A stretch of DNA of 42,750 nt from Bacteroidota bacterium (GCA_021824565.1 JAKAKL010000097.1:1-42750), one strand, 5' to 3'. Positions 21,385 to 31,703 are shown, numbered from the stretch's first letter. The notes: generated by a model not told the origin, from the letters alone. Numbers and translations: made by a program.

Positions 21385-22662
21385 TTATCCGATAACTTCA
21401 AAACCCGTGTATTTCTGCAGCACTTTTGGAACAATTATCTTTCCTTCATGCGTTTGATAATTTTCGAGAATAGAAACCATCAAACGGCTTGTCGCCAATC
21501 CCGACCCGTTCAACGTGTGTATGAATTCAGGTTTTTTTGTGGCTTCATTTCTAAATCGAATGTTTGCTCTTCGCGCCTGGAAGTTTTCAAAGTTGCTGCA
21601 CGAAGAAGCCTCCAGCCAGCGTTTCTCAGCGGGCGACCAGGTTTCTATGTCGTAGCATTTCGCCGCTGAAAAACTTAAATCTCCTGTGCAGAGCAATAAT
21701 ATTCTATATGGAATTTTTAGCGCCTGTAAAATATCCTCGGCATCGACAACTAACTTCTCAAGCTCGTCGTAAGAAGTTTCCGGTTTTACAAATTTGACCA
21801 TTTCAACTTTGTTGAATTGATGCACACGCAAAAATCCTTTTGACTCTTTTCCGTACGATCCGGCTTCTCTTCTAAAGCAAGGGGAATAACCCACGTATTT
21901 TATCGGCAAATCTTTTTCATTTAAAATTTCTCCGCGATGAATATTAGTAATCGGAACTTCCGCCGTCGGGATCGGATATAAGCCATCTTTTTCAACGAAG
22001 TACATATCTTCTTCCATCTTCGGAATCTGCCCGGTGCCTTCCATAGATTCACGGTTAACTAATATCGGCGGCATTACTTCGGAATAACCATGATGTTCCA
22101 AATGGAAATCGAGCATATAATTTATTAAAGCCCGTTCAAGCGTGGCGCCTTTACCAGTATAAAGAGGAAAACCGGAACCGGAAATTTTTGTTCCTCTTTC
22201 GAAATCTAAAATTCTTAATTTTTTCCCAAGCTCGATGTGATCTAAAACTTTAAATTCATTTTCAAAAGAAAATTCTTGCGGCAGCCATCTCCTCGTTTCA
22301 ACGTTTTCCTCCGCACTCTTACCGACCGGTACGGAATTATGTGCAATGTTCGGAGTGTGCCTAAGTATATTTTCAATCTTTGCTTCTACTTCGCGAAGCT
22401 GCTCATCCTTCAATGTTATTTCATCGGAGACTAATTTCATTTCAGCTAATACAGGCGCGGTATCCTGCCCGGCTTTTTTCATCATAGGAATTTGCGCAGA
22501 GACTTGATTTCGCTTTGATTTTAAATCATCTGTCTTTAATATAAGCGAACGGCGCTCTTCATCTAAAGATAAAATTTCATCAACTATATCTTTTGCGTTT
22601 TTATTTTTTAATCCTTGCCGAATTAATTCTGGGTTCTCGCGGATAAGTTTTAAGTCTAACAT
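21385..22662 (-). CDS. serS: Seryl-tRNA synthetase
   Basis: SerS charges tRNA-Ser with serine. The N-terminal third is a long antiparallel coiled coil that binds the tRNA's variable arm. The class II core follows, with motif 2 (PCFRREAGSYGKESKGFLRV) and motif 3 (NGSGLATSRLMVSILENYQ), and TAEVPITN for serine binding. Length (425 residues) is standard. I prefer the ATG at 22662; a TTG codon three bases earlier is also possible, and an AGAGGA ribosome site precedes both. It follows leuS after about a dozen bases, so the two synthetases form an operon, driven most likely by the promoter at 25175-25206. Confidence 0.97.
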   Translation of the reverse strand: MLDLKLIRENPELIRQGLKNKNAKDIVDEILSLDEERRSLILKTDDLKSKRNQVSAQIPMMKKAGQDTAPVLAEMKLVSDEITLKDEQLREVEAKIENILRHTPNIAHNSVPVGKSAEENVETRRWLPQEFSFENEFKVLDHIELGKKLRILDFERGTKISGSGFPLYTGKGATLERALINYMLDFHLEHHGYSEVMPPILVNRESMEGTGQIPKMEEDMYFVEKDGLYPIPTAEVPITNIHRGEILNEKDLPIKYVGYSPCFRREAGSYGKESKGFLRVHQFNKVEMVKFVKPETSYDELEKLVVDAEDILQALKIPYRILLLCTGDLSFSAAKCYDIETWSPAEKRWLEASSCSNFENFQARRANIRFRNEATKKPEFIHTLNGSGLATSRLMVSILENYQTHEGKIIVPKVLQKYTGFEVIG

Positions 22663-22675
22663 CAATTCCTCTGAG

Positions 22676-25144
22676 TTATCTAACTACAATATTATAAATT
22701 TTATTCTTCACAAAAATTTCTTTCACAACTTGCTTGCCGTCCAGATTCTTTATTACCTTTTCGTCGCTGAAGACCGCATTTTTAACTTCGTTTTGTTCGC
22801 TGTTCATAGGAAGCTGAATTGTTGTTCTCAGCTTCCCGTTAATTTGAACCGCTATGTTTACTACATCTTCAATCAAAGCTTCAGCATCCGGCTCGAACCA
22901 TTCGGCGTTTTTAAATATTGATTCGCCTCGTCCGATTATCTGCAGACATTCTTCCGCAAGGTGCGGTGCAACCGGAGCAAGCAGTACTCCATATCTCTCC
23001 AAAGTATAAGCTTGAATTTCTTTCGAACATTTTTCTATATTTTTATTAAGTTCGTTCAGCAATTCCATTAAAGCTGCAATCGCAGTATTGAATCTGAAGT
23101 TATTAATTTCTTCATCAAACTTCTTAATCGTTTGATTGATCTTTCTATAAACAGATTTTTCTTCAGAGTTCAATAATGAAATTTCAAACTTGGATTTTAA
23201 CTGTACAGCTTCTAAAATTTTAGGGAAGCGGCTGAATAATTCACAAGTCCTTTGCACAAATCTATCGGTGCCGGCAATTCCTTTGTCGCTCCAATCGCCG
23301 CCTAATTCATACGGACCCATAAACATTAAGTAAAGACGGAAAACGTCAGAGCCAAATTCCACTGTGAATTCATCTGGGTTAACAACATTACCTTTGGACT
23401 TTGACATCTTTGCGCCCTGGTTAGTTATTGTACCTTGATGAATCAAGTTTGTAAAAGGCTCATCCGAATTTGCGTAATGAATGTCTCTTAAAAATTTATG
23501 AATAAACCTTGCATAAAGAAGATGCATGGTAGCGTGTTCGGCGCCGCCTACATACATATCAACCGGCGTCCATTTCTCCGCAAGACTGGTATCAAAAATT
23601 GTATCATAATAATTCGGATCTAAATATCTAAAGTAATACCATGATGAATCGACAAAAGTATCCATCGTATCAGGATCGCGTTTTGCATCGCTTCCGCATT
23701 TGGGGCATTTTACATTCATAAAATTTTTGTTCGATGCAAGAGGTGATTCGCCCGAAGGATTGAACTCAACATCATAAGGAAGCTCAACAGGCAAATCTTT
23801 TTCGTCAACCGGAACTTCACCGCATTTTGGACAATGTATAATCGGTATCGGCGTTCCCCAATATCTCTGACGTGAAATCAGCCAATCTCTTAAGCGGTAA
23901 TTTGTTTTTCTCTTTCCAAGATTTTTTTGTTCAAGATAATCGCTTATCTTTTCTATGCCGTCATCGGAATTTAATCCGTTAAAACTGCCGGAGTTTATCA
24001 TCTCGCCTGCTTCCGTGAACGCTGATTCTAGCCTTTCGTCGGCTTTTGTTCCGTTTTCAATAATGACTTTTCTAATCGGCAGATTAAACTTTGTCGCAAA
24101 TTCAAAATCTCGTTCATCGTGCGCCGGGACAGCCATTACGCAGCCGGTGCCATAAGTAAGAAGCGCGTAATCCGCAATCCAGATAGGAACTCTTTCACCA
24201 TTAACCGGGTTTATTGCGAAAGCTCCTATCGGGACTCCGGTCTTTTCTTTAACCGTTGAAGTTCGTTCAATTTCGGTTAAAGATTTTATTGAATCTCTGT
24301 AAGCTGCAACTTTTTCTTTATACTCTTTTGCGGTAAGCTTATCGACTAACGGATGTTCCGGCGCTATGACAACATAAGTAACACCGAAGAGTGTGTCTGG
24401 TCTTGTTGTAAAGACAGTAATTATTTCTTCGCTGTTTTCGACTTTAAATTTTACTTCGGTGCCGGTGCTCTTGCCGATCCAGTTGCGCTGCATTGTTTTT
24501 GTTTTTTCCGGCCAATTAATTTTATTGAGCCCTTCAAGAAGTTCTTCAGCATAATCAGTTATTTTGAAAAACCATTGAGTAAGATTTTTTTGGATTACAA
24601 CGGTGCCGCACCGTTCGCAAGTGCCGTCAGACTGCACTTGCTCATTGGCTAAAACAGTTTGATCTTTCGGGCACCAATTTACCGGTGCATTTTTTCTGTA
24701 CGCCAATCCTTTTTTATAAAGCTGAAGGAAAAGCCACTGGTTCCATCTATAATAGTGAGGAACACATGTCATCAATTCGGAATTCCAATCATACATACAG
24801 CCCATTTTTTTAAGCTGCTGGCGTATGTCATTTATATTTGTCATCGTGCTGTCGAAAGGATGAATGCCGGTTTTGATTGCATAATTTTCAGCAGGCAAAC
24901 CGAAAGCGTCGTAACCCATAGGCTCAAACACATTGAATCCTTTTAGCTTCTTATACCTTGCCCACGAATCGGTAGGACCGTAATTATACCAGTGCCCGCA
25001 ATGCAGCTTCGCGCCGGAAGGGTAGATGAACATTACTAACGCATATAACTTATTATCAGTTTTGGAAAGATTGGTTTTATAGATTTTATTCTCTTCCCAA
25101 TATTTTTGCCACTTAGATTCTATTTCAGAAAAAGGATAACGCAT
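22676..25144 (-). CDS. leuS: Leucyl-tRNA synthetase
   Basis: LeuS attaches leucine to tRNA-Leu and edits mistakes. The class I HIGH motif is YPSGAKLHCGHWYNYG, and KMSKSKGNVV provides the KMSKS loop. The editing domain has TTRPDTLFGVTYVV and the GTGCVMAVPAHDERDFEFA segment with its conserved Asp. Two Cys pairs (CPKDQT...CERCG and CPKCG...CPKCG) look like zinc-binding knuckles. 822 residues is normal for a bacterial enzyme. The HWYNYGPTDSWAR variant after HIGH differs from the common HPEGYTATDI form. It begins an operon with serS, and a Bacteroidota-type promoter lies 30-60 bases upstream of the ATG. Confidence 0.97.
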   Translation of the reverse strand: MRYPFSEIESKWQKYWEENKIYKTNLSKTDNKLYALVMFIYPSGAKLHCGHWYNYGPTDSWARYKKLKGFNVFEPMGYDAFGLPAENYAIKTGIHPFDSTMTNINDIRQQLKKMGCMYDWNSELMTCVPHYYRWNQWLFLQLYKKGLAYRKNAPVNWCPKDQTVLANEQVQSDGTCERCGTVVIQKNLTQWFFKITDYAEELLEGLNKINWPEKTKTMQRNWIGKSTGTEVKFKVENSEEIITVFTTRPDTLFGVTYVVIAPEHPLVDKLTAKEYKEKVAAYRDSIKSLTEIERTSTVKEKTGVPIGAFAINPVNGERVPIWIADYALLTYGTGCVMAVPAHDERDFEFATKFNLPIRKVIIENGTKADERLESAFTEAGEMINSGSFNGLNSDDGIEKISDYLEQKNLGKRKTNYRLRDWLISRQRYWGTPIPIIHCPKCGEVPVDEKDLPVELPYDVEFNPSGESPLASNKNFMNVKCPKCGSDAKRDPDTMDTFVDSSWYYFRYLDPNYYDTIFDTSLAEKWTPVDMYVGGAEHATMHLLYARFIHKFLRDIHYANSDEPFTNLIHQGTITNQGAKMSKSKGNVVNPDEFTVEFGSDVFRLYLMFMGPYELGGDWSDKGIAGTDRFVQRTCELFSRFPKILEAVQLKSKFEISLLNSEEKSVYRKINQTIKKFDEEINNFRFNTAIAALMELLNELNKNIEKCSKEIQAYTLERYGVLLAPVAPHLAEECLQIIGRGESIFKNAEWFEPDAEALIEDVVNIAVQINGKLRTTIQLPMNSEQNEVKNAVFSDEKVIKNLDGKQVVKEIFVKNKIYNIVVR

Positions 25145-25496
25145 TTTGTATTTTTTTTATTTTTAAAATGAATGCAAATTTACCGAAAAGTAAAAGGTAT
25201 TTCAAATATGATTACAACTATCAAATATGTAAATCATTTTTCAAATAAAATATTTGACACTAACAATTATTCTTTATCATATATGCCAATTTAATTTATT
25301 CTAAATCACTAAATAAAATTTGCGTTAATTCGACTAATAATTATTTTTATTTCCGAAAACATTACTTATATTTAATTAGCGGATAATAATAGTAATGGAC
25401 TAATTAATTATATTGAGATACCTTTAGTCGAGAGGTACTTGATTATTATATTTCAATTATACAAATTGCTTTTGTCTTTTTTTTAGGAGAACTTTT
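25145..25496. other. Divergent promoter region of leuS and the T9SS cargo gene
   Basis: These 352 very AT-rich bases separate two divergent genes. The leuS side holds a good -33/-7 promoter at 25175-25206. For the plus-strand gene, a TTGACA with 17-base spacing to TCATAT (25254-25282) is a possible but weak promoter. An AGGAGA ribosome site stands just before 25497. No small gene is seen. Confidence 0.55.
25175..25206 (-). promoter_or_regulatory. Bacteroidota-type promoter of leuS-serS
   Basis: Read on the minus strand, TTTG (25203-25206) is followed after 20 bases by TAAATTTG (25175-25182), a full match to the TTTG...TAnnTTTG pattern used by the main sigma factor of Bacteroidota. Transcription would begin near 25168, giving a leader of about 25 bases. 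Confidence 0.5.
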
Positions 25497-26420
25497 ATGA
25501 AAAAAATTTTTTACTTTTCTTTACTTTTTGCTTTAGCTGGTTCTTTCCAGTTAACAAGAGCGCAGCATAAGATTGCCATTCAGTTTTTTGCTCAGGCTAC
25601 AAATCTTGGTGCTGTAGAAATTTATGCTGATACGATAAATGAAGGTCAGATATATACAATTCAACAGAAAACTTTACCTTCAAGTTATGGCGGTGCACAG
25701 GCGTTATATGATGCTCTGGTAGGAACTGAATTCTATTTCCAGTCCGGTTCATTAAACCAGGATATTGTAATTGGATTTTTTATCTCGGATATAGATCTAT
25801 CAACCGGAAGTTACGCAAGCCAGAACGCAGTAAATGTCTTTTTCGATGTTAATTTCTCAGTTTCCGATTGGAACGGCAATCTCCTGTCTGAACCGTTTAA
25901 CTTGAATTCGGGAACATACGCTATCTTAAAGATAAATAAGACAACTGCATTCAATACTTTTATTGCTAAAACCGGTTTGGATATTAATGCAGCTCTAAAA
26001 TTTGTTTATGAAACTTCTACCGGCTTTGATTTAACGGGAATATCAACTACCGAAGACGCATCCAGCGTAACGGCAGAAATAAGCCACTTCTCTCACATTG
26101 TCGGTTCTAACGCAAGTTCAGTTACGGGTATAAAAGAACAAACTAAAAATATGCCTTTACAATTTGCGCTGAAACAAAATTATCCCAATCCTTTTAACCC
26201 GTCAACGAACATTACATATGAATTACCTAAGAGTTCATTTGTTCAGTTAACGGTTTATAATATTCTTGGTGAGAAGATAGCAACTCTGGTTAATGCTACA
26301 AAAGATGCCGGGGTACATTCAGTTCAATTCAATGCAGGCAATATTACTTCGGGGTTATACATTTATCAGCTAAAAGCAGGCAATGTCACATTGTCACGGA
26401 AGATGATGCTGCTAAAGTAA
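25497..26420 (+). CDS. Secreted protein with type IX secretion C-terminal sorting domain
   Basis: A signal peptide (FSLLFALAGSFQLTRAQ) sends the 307-residue protein through Sec. The last 80 residues are a type A T9SS sorting domain: QNYPNPFNPSTNITYELP, then VYNILGEKIATLV, then SGLYIYQLKAGN and a final SRKMMLLK. The PorU/PorV machinery would carry it across the outer membrane and cut the tail off. The middle part (about 25-215) is predicted beta-rich and has no motif I recognise, so the cargo function is unknown. An AGGAGA ribosome site stands before the ATG. A GC-rich terminator follows 20 bases after the stop, so it is transcribed alone. Confidence 0.88.
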   Translation: MKKIFYFSLLFALAGSFQLTRAQHKIAIQFFAQATNLGAVEIYADTINEGQIYTIQQKTLPSSYGGAQALYDALVGTEFYFQSGSLNQDIVIGFFISDIDLSTGSYASQNAVNVFFDVNFSVSDWNGNLLSEPFNLNSGTYAILKINKTTAFNTFIAKTGLDINAALKFVYETSTGFDLTGISTTEDASSVTAEISHFSHIVGSNASSVTGIKEQTKNMPLQFALKQNYPNPFNPSTNITYELPKSSFVQLTVYNILGEKIATLVNATKDAGVHSVQFNAGNITSGLYIYQLKAGNVTLSRKMMLLK

Positions 26421-26438
26421 TCTATGATAGTTTTTATT

Positions 26439-26465
26439 TGCGGCTGCTTCGCAGCCGCACTTTTT
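26439..26465 (+). terminator. Intrinsic terminator after the T9SS cargo gene
   Basis: TGCGGCTGC pairs with GCAGCCGCA in a 9-bp GC-rich stem around a TTC loop (26439-26459). A run of five T follows from 26461. It separates the cargo gene from the lipoprotein gene downstream. Confidence 0.88.
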
Positions 26466-26510
26466 CATTCAGCTAAATTAAATCATATATAAATATAATC
26501 GGGAGGGATT

Positions 26511-28097
26511 ATGCGTAATCTTTACTCTTATTTCTTTTTTCCTCTATTGATAATTGCGGCTTTTCTTGCCGGCTGCGTTAAATTGCCGACTAACCCGGTC
26601 GTTCCGCAATGGGATGTTGACCTGAATATTCCAGTTGTCAATAGGAGTTACACTCTTAATGACATTATCAAGAAACAAAATTATATTTACGTGGATACAA
26701 TAAGTCCTACGAATATAATATATCAAATTAGGTCGAATAATTATTCTCAGGCAGTGGGAGTTTCACAATTTGTTTCGGCAACTCCGTCATCCTCTTCTCC
26801 AACTACCACGCTTTTTGCGGATAATATTAAACATAATCTTTATATCCAATTTCCTAATGGAATTGAATTGGACAGTGCTGTTTTCTCAAGCGGAGAATTT
26901 TCTTATACTTTCCAAAATTTATCTGCGACTCCCGATACAATATTTTTGTCCATTCCGGGAATAACAAATACTAACGGTCAAGTTTTTTCATTATCAGTTC
27001 CTGTTCCGGCTTTCCAGACCGTTACAAGACAGTCGCCGATAGATTTCAAAGACTATACTTATGTTTTCCCGGCAACAAAACAACCTTCATTTCTAAAAAA
27101 TAGCATTTGGTTTGTTGTAGAAGTCAAAGGAACTCTTGGCTCTCAAGCGAACATTTCTTTAACAACTTCTAATTTTCAATTTAAGGATGCTACGGGTTAT
27201 TTACCTTCAAAATCACTCGGTACCAAATCGGACGCTTTCAGTTTGAATATTGGTAATACAGCAGATTATAGAGATAAGGCTTTGCTTCAGAATGCTGATC
27301 TTGTTATGGACGCTCAATATATATCGCCGGCATCTAATCCATTTGATATTCAAGTTAAAAATCTTACGATTACGGGTGTACGAAATGACGGACAGCAAAT
27401 GACGTTGACTATTCCGGACAGCGCTAAGACTTTTATTTTTAGTGGAAACGCTAAGCATTTCAGCTTTAATCAAACAAACAGCAATATAACCGACTTTATT
27501 TCTTTTCTTCCTGACAGTGTTAGAGTCAGCGCTGAATATGTAATGAATCCAAATAACACAACCGGATCGGTTACAGAATTTGATTCGGTTAAATTTAACA
27601 CAAGCTTCTCAGCTACTACAATAATGGCTTTGAGGAGGTCTACTTTAACAGATTCAACCGATTTCGACACGAGCCTAACAGCAAGCGATAGGAAAAAAAT
27701 CAAGGCTTCGCAAAGCGCATACCTGTCGGTCAATGTGAAAAATGGAATCCCGCTTGACGCATCTATAAGAGTTACTCTGACAGATACTTTAAGGAATCCA
27801 TTATTTACTCTAACAAACAGCACTGACAATTCCGATTCTATATTTGTTTTAGCAGCGGCAGTCGATCAGAATGGCGAGGTTACAAGTCAAACGCCAACTT
27901 CTGTTACCTTTCAACTTGATTCTACACAAACAGAAATGTTGTCGCGAGCTTATCACGTTAGGTTTACCGTTACTGTAGAAACAACTAACGCATCTCAAAC
28001 TCCTCCTCCTTCAGTTGCAATAAGACCAGAAGATCAAATCTCGATTCAGGTTTATGGCGGAGTTAAGTTCAGAATTAACAATGATAATCTTAAGTAG
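26511..28097 (+). CDS. Large beta-rich lipoprotein, function unknown
   Basis: The N-terminus is a lipoprotein signal: hydrophobic FPLLIIAAFLAG followed by Cys, giving the lipobox L-A-G-C. The mature 500-odd residues are rich in Ser, Thr, Asn and beta-forming residues, with repeated short strands and no Cys, as in surface adhesins and secreted structural proteins. I recognise no catalytic motif or named domain. A strong GGGAGG ribosome site precedes the ATG. The next gene, an outer-membrane protein, starts 15 bases after its stop behind an equally strong site. The two are therefore an operon and probably a lipoprotein/barrel pair working at the outer membrane. The membrane side on which it is displayed is not shown by the sequence. 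Confidence 0.8.
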   Translation: MRNLYSYFFFPLLIIAAFLAGCVKLPTNPVVPQWDVDLNIPVVNRSYTLNDIIKKQNYIYVDTISPTNIIYQIRSNNYSQAVGVSQFVSATPSSSSPTTTLFADNIKHNLYIQFPNGIELDSAVFSSGEFSYTFQNLSATPDTIFLSIPGITNTNGQVFSLSVPVPAFQTVTRQSPIDFKDYTYVFPATKQPSFLKNSIWFVVEVKGTLGSQANISLTTSNFQFKDATGYLPSKSLGTKSDAFSLNIGNTADYRDKALLQNADLVMDAQYISPASNPFDIQVKNLTITGVRNDGQQMTLTIPDSAKTFIFSGNAKHFSFNQTNSNITDFISFLPDSVRVSAEYVMNPNNTTGSVTEFDSVKFNTSFSATTIMALRRSTLTDSTDFDTSLTASDRKKIKASQSAYLSVNVKNGIPLDASIRVTLTDTLRNPLFTLTNSTDNSDSIFVLAAAVDQNGEVTSQTPTSVTFQLDSTQTEMLSRAYHVRFTVTVETTNASQTPPPSVAIRPEDQISIQVYGGVKFRINNDNLK

Positions 28098-28111
28098 GAA
28101 GGAGGCATAAA

Positions 28112-29533
28112 ATGAAAAATATTAAAGTTATTATCGTACTTGTTATTACAGCCTCTGCTACTTTATTTGCGCAGTTCGGCTCCGTTGGTACAACAGACGC
28201 CCGTAGAATGGCATTGGGAAACACTTCAAACGCTATTTCCAGAGGAGTGTTCTCCATTGGCATCAACCCAGCGAATCTTTTAAACACGGATGAGACTATT
28301 AACTTCAGCACTGTTCTTCCTTATCCGAGTCTATCAGTTAAAGCCGGAACTAATTTTATCTCGATTAATGATTTCAATTATTACTTCGGCGGGGTAAACG
28401 GGCAGTCCAAAGTCCTTTCGCAAACCGATGTCCAAAACCTAAGTAATATTTTTTCTGGAGGCGGTCTTATTTCAGAAAATATTAGCTTTAATCTCTTTTC
28501 AATTGGAGTGAAAGCTTCTCAGTCAATCGGCGCTTTTGGATTATCTGTGAACGATGTTATTGCAAGCAATGTTACTCTTCCGGCTGCCCTGTCGCAGTTA
28601 GCATTTCAAGGTAATCCGCCAGGCTCTACATATAACTTCAATGATGCGAAAGCCAGTGCCTGGTGGTTAAGGGATTATTCATTCACTTATGCAAGAGAAA
28701 TTCCCGAAATACCCCAAACTGTTTTTTCTAAAATAGCTGCGGGTATTACATTCAAAATGGTTCAAGGGTTTGCATATATTGGGACCCAACAGGTAAACTC
28801 TTCTTTTTCTACTGATAGTGTAAATCAGCTTACTGTAAATGCAAATAATGCATTCCTGTCTGCTTTTTCAGATAATTTTCATGTAAGATACAGCTATAAT
28901 ATAAATGAGCCAAAGCAGAATGCGCAAATGAGTCCTTTCCCAACTCCTGCCGGAACCGGTTTAGGTATTGACTTCGGTCTTAGCGCAAGCATTGGCGATA
29001 CATGGAATTTTGCTGCTTCAATTACCGACATTGGTAATATTACATGGAATAAAAATACTGCAATTACTGTTTCAAACGGGCAATATACGCTTACAGACCT
29101 TGCCGATAGCAGTCAGCGGAATTCATTAAAAAGAAAATTTGAAGGAACAAGCGACAGTACCGGCAGCTTTTCTACAAACCTTCCTACTGCGTTAAGGCTC
29201 GGCGCTTCTTATAAATTTAATTTCGGAGAGCATAGCTGGCCTGGTACGCTGCTTCTCGATCTGGATATAAACAAAGGCTTTAATGATATGCCCGGCAACT
29301 CTCAGAAAACAAGCGTTTCGCTCGGCGCCGAATGGAAGCCGATGGATTGGATTCCTTATATTAGAACCGGCGTAGGCTTCGGAGGATTATTTGGATTCCA
29401 CTGGGGCGTCGGTCTCGGCATCGATGCCGGAGTTCTTGAGTTTAACTTAAGTACTCTTGACATGCAGACTCTTATTGCGCCAAATACCGGCAAATATCTT
29501 TCAGTTGCGCTAAACTCCCGTTGGAAGTTTTAA
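28112..29533 (+). CDS. Outer-membrane beta-barrel protein, PorV/FadL-like (DUF5723-type)
   Basis: A signal peptide (VLVITASATLFAQ) precedes FGSVGTTDARRMALGNTSNA and SIGINPANLLNTDET, an opening typical of PorV/PorQ- and FadL-like barrels in Bacteroidota: a glycine-rich loop followed by a conserved N-P-A-x-L. Amphipathic beta strands continue to the aromatic end (SRWKF), as expected for BAM-inserted proteins. Its length (473) and layout resemble families annotated as DUF5723, though I name this from memory of the pattern. It forms an operon with the lipoprotein gene upstream and ends at a clear terminator. Possible jobs are T9SS accessory, fatty-acid or hydrophobe transport, or partner of the lipoprotein; none can be chosen from sequence alone. 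Confidence 0.78.
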   Translation: MKNIKVIIVLVITASATLFAQFGSVGTTDARRMALGNTSNAISRGVFSIGINPANLLNTDETINFSTVLPYPSLSVKAGTNFISINDFNYYFGGVNGQSKVLSQTDVQNLSNIFSGGGLISENISFNLFSIGVKASQSIGAFGLSVNDVIASNVTLPAALSQLAFQGNPPGSTYNFNDAKASAWWLRDYSFTYAREIPEIPQTVFSKIAAGITFKMVQGFAYIGTQQVNSSFSTDSVNQLTVNANNAFLSAFSDNFHVRYSYNINEPKQNAQMSPFPTPAGTGLGIDFGLSASIGDTWNFAASITDIGNITWNKNTAITVSNGQYTLTDLADSSQRNSLKRKFEGTSDSTGSFSTNLPTALRLGASYKFNFGEHSWPGTLLLDLDINKGFNDMPGNSQKTSVSLGAEWKPMDWIPYIRTGVGFGGLFGFHWGVGLGIDAGVLEFNLSTLDMQTLIAPNTGKYLSVALNSRWKF

Positions 29534-29559
29534 ATAACAAATTCTTTTTACGATATAAG

Positions 29560-29591
29560 AAAACCCGGTTCTTAAAAAGCCGGGTTTTTTT
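29560..29591 (+). terminator. Intrinsic terminator of the lipoprotein/barrel operon
   Basis: AAAACCCGGTT (29560-29570) pairs with AGCCGGGTTTT (29578-29588) to make an 11-bp stem with a 7-base loop, and the T-run continues to 29591. It lies just before the second 21-bp tandem array, so that array is not expected to be part of the operon's main transcript. Confidence 0.88.
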
Positions 29592-29616
29592 ATGGTTAGT
29601 CTTCCAGATAATTGCA

Positions 29617-29962
29617 GAATATCTCCTAAAGATTCTAGAAGTTTGGCTGAAGATTGCAGAAGTTCGGCTGGAAATTCTAGAAGTTCGGACAGAAATTGCA
29701 GAAGTTCGGATGGAAATTGCAGAAGTACGGATGGAAATTGCAGAAGTTCGGATGGAAATTCCGGAAGTTCGGATGGAAATTGCAGAAGTTCGGACAGAAA
29801 TTGCAGAAGTTCGGCTGGAAATTCCGGAAGTTCGGACGGAAATTGCAGAAGTTCGGACGGAAATTCTAGAAGTTCAGACGGAAATTGCAGAAGTTCGGAC
29901 GGAAATTCCAGAAGTTCGGACGGAAATTGCAGAAGTTCGGACAAGAATTCTCGAATTTCGCA
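29617..29962. repeat. 21-bp tandem array, 17 units, open in several frames
   Basis: GAAGTTCGG recurs in exact 21-base steps from 29638 through 29932 (29638, 29659, 29680, 29701, 29722 and so on), with worn units at 29617 and 29953. The consensus is GAAGTTCGGACGGAAATTGC plus A; a common variant swaps TTGCA for TTCCG or TTCTA. Because 21 is a multiple of three and the unit lacks stops, several frames stay open through the array. One reads as a heptad (EVRTEIA), another as SSDGNCR and a minus-strand one as FPSELLQ. None has a proper ribosome site or leader, and a terminator precedes the array, so I treat it as non-coding. Confidence 0.92.
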
Positions 29963-30158
29963 CTTTTTAATGACTAAGCATAACTGACAGTGTTATACAG
30001 TCACACATATTTATAATTATATTGTTATTCCACCTAAAGCGGAAATGCATTATTCTATAAGAATGCCTTCCACGTCTTACCTTGCGAAGAAGGTTACACT
30101 AATAGAACACCAGCCGGCTATTTTATCCGGTTATTTCATTTTAATTATTTCGCTTTCT

Positions 30159-30191
30159 TTTGGCACTTGAGCAAAATATGCCTTAAATTTG
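30159..30191 (+). promoter_or_regulatory. Bacteroidota-type promoter of tgt-yajC-ribBA
   Basis: TTTG (30159-30162) is followed after 21 bases by TAAATTTG (30184-30191), a full match to the Bacteroidota -33/-7 pattern. A sigma-70 reading (TTGGCA, 17 bases, TTAAAT) overlaps it. The start of transcription would be near 30198, about 36 bases before the TTG start of tgt. Confidence 0.5.
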
Positions 30192-30203
30192 TATGCTTAA
30201 TAA

Positions 30204-31385
<1,182 letters not shown>

Positions 31386-31703
31386 TTGGAAACTTTATTA
31401 GCAATGGCGCCGCAGCCGGGCGCAAGTCAAGGCGGATCGAGCTTGATTAGCACCGTGATAATGTTCGGAGCGATATTCTTAATATTCTATTTTATGATAA
31501 TAAGACCCCAGCAGAAGAGAGCGAAGGAAAGAGAAAAAATGCTTTCTAATGTTCAGAAGGGAGACAAGATAGTTACAAGCGGCGGGCTGCACGGTACCGT
31601 TGTTTTTATTGACGAAAAAACCGTATTGATTCAAGTCGCAGATAATGTTAAACTTAAATATGAAAGATCTGCAATTGCGTCGATCGTAAGTTCAAAGGAA
31701 TAA
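31386..31703 (+). CDS. yajC: Preprotein translocase subunit YajC
   Basis: YajC is a small inner-membrane protein associated with SecDF. One transmembrane helix (about 20-42: LISTVIMFGAIFLIFYFMII) is followed by the hallmark RPQQKRAKEREKML and then KGDKIVTSGGLHGTVVFI, a small beta domain. The TTG at 31386 is favoured because GGAGG lies five bases before it; the first ATG, at 31404, would remove six residues and has no ribosome site. It abuts the tgt stop, and ribBA follows 54 bases later. The secD and secF genes that usually follow yajC are absent here. Confidence 0.95.
   Translation: METLLAMAPQPGASQGGSSLISTVIMFGAIFLIFYFMIIRPQQKRAKEREKMLSNVQKGDKIVTSGGLHGTVVFIDEKTVLIQVADNVKLKYERSAIASIVSSKE

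Noticed and set aside
29521-29970. Plus-strand frame of 149 codons with EVRTEIA heptads, plus overlapping frames on both strands (29592-29987, 29510-29944).
   Set aside because: All arise from a 21-bp tandem repeat that lacks stops. The frame starts inside the preceding gene, runs through a terminator hairpin and has no ribosome site.
30160-30182. TTGGCAC upstream of tgt considered as a sigma-54 promoter.
   Set aside because: The required GC element (TTGC at the right spacing) is missing. The Bacteroidota-type boxes explain the site better.
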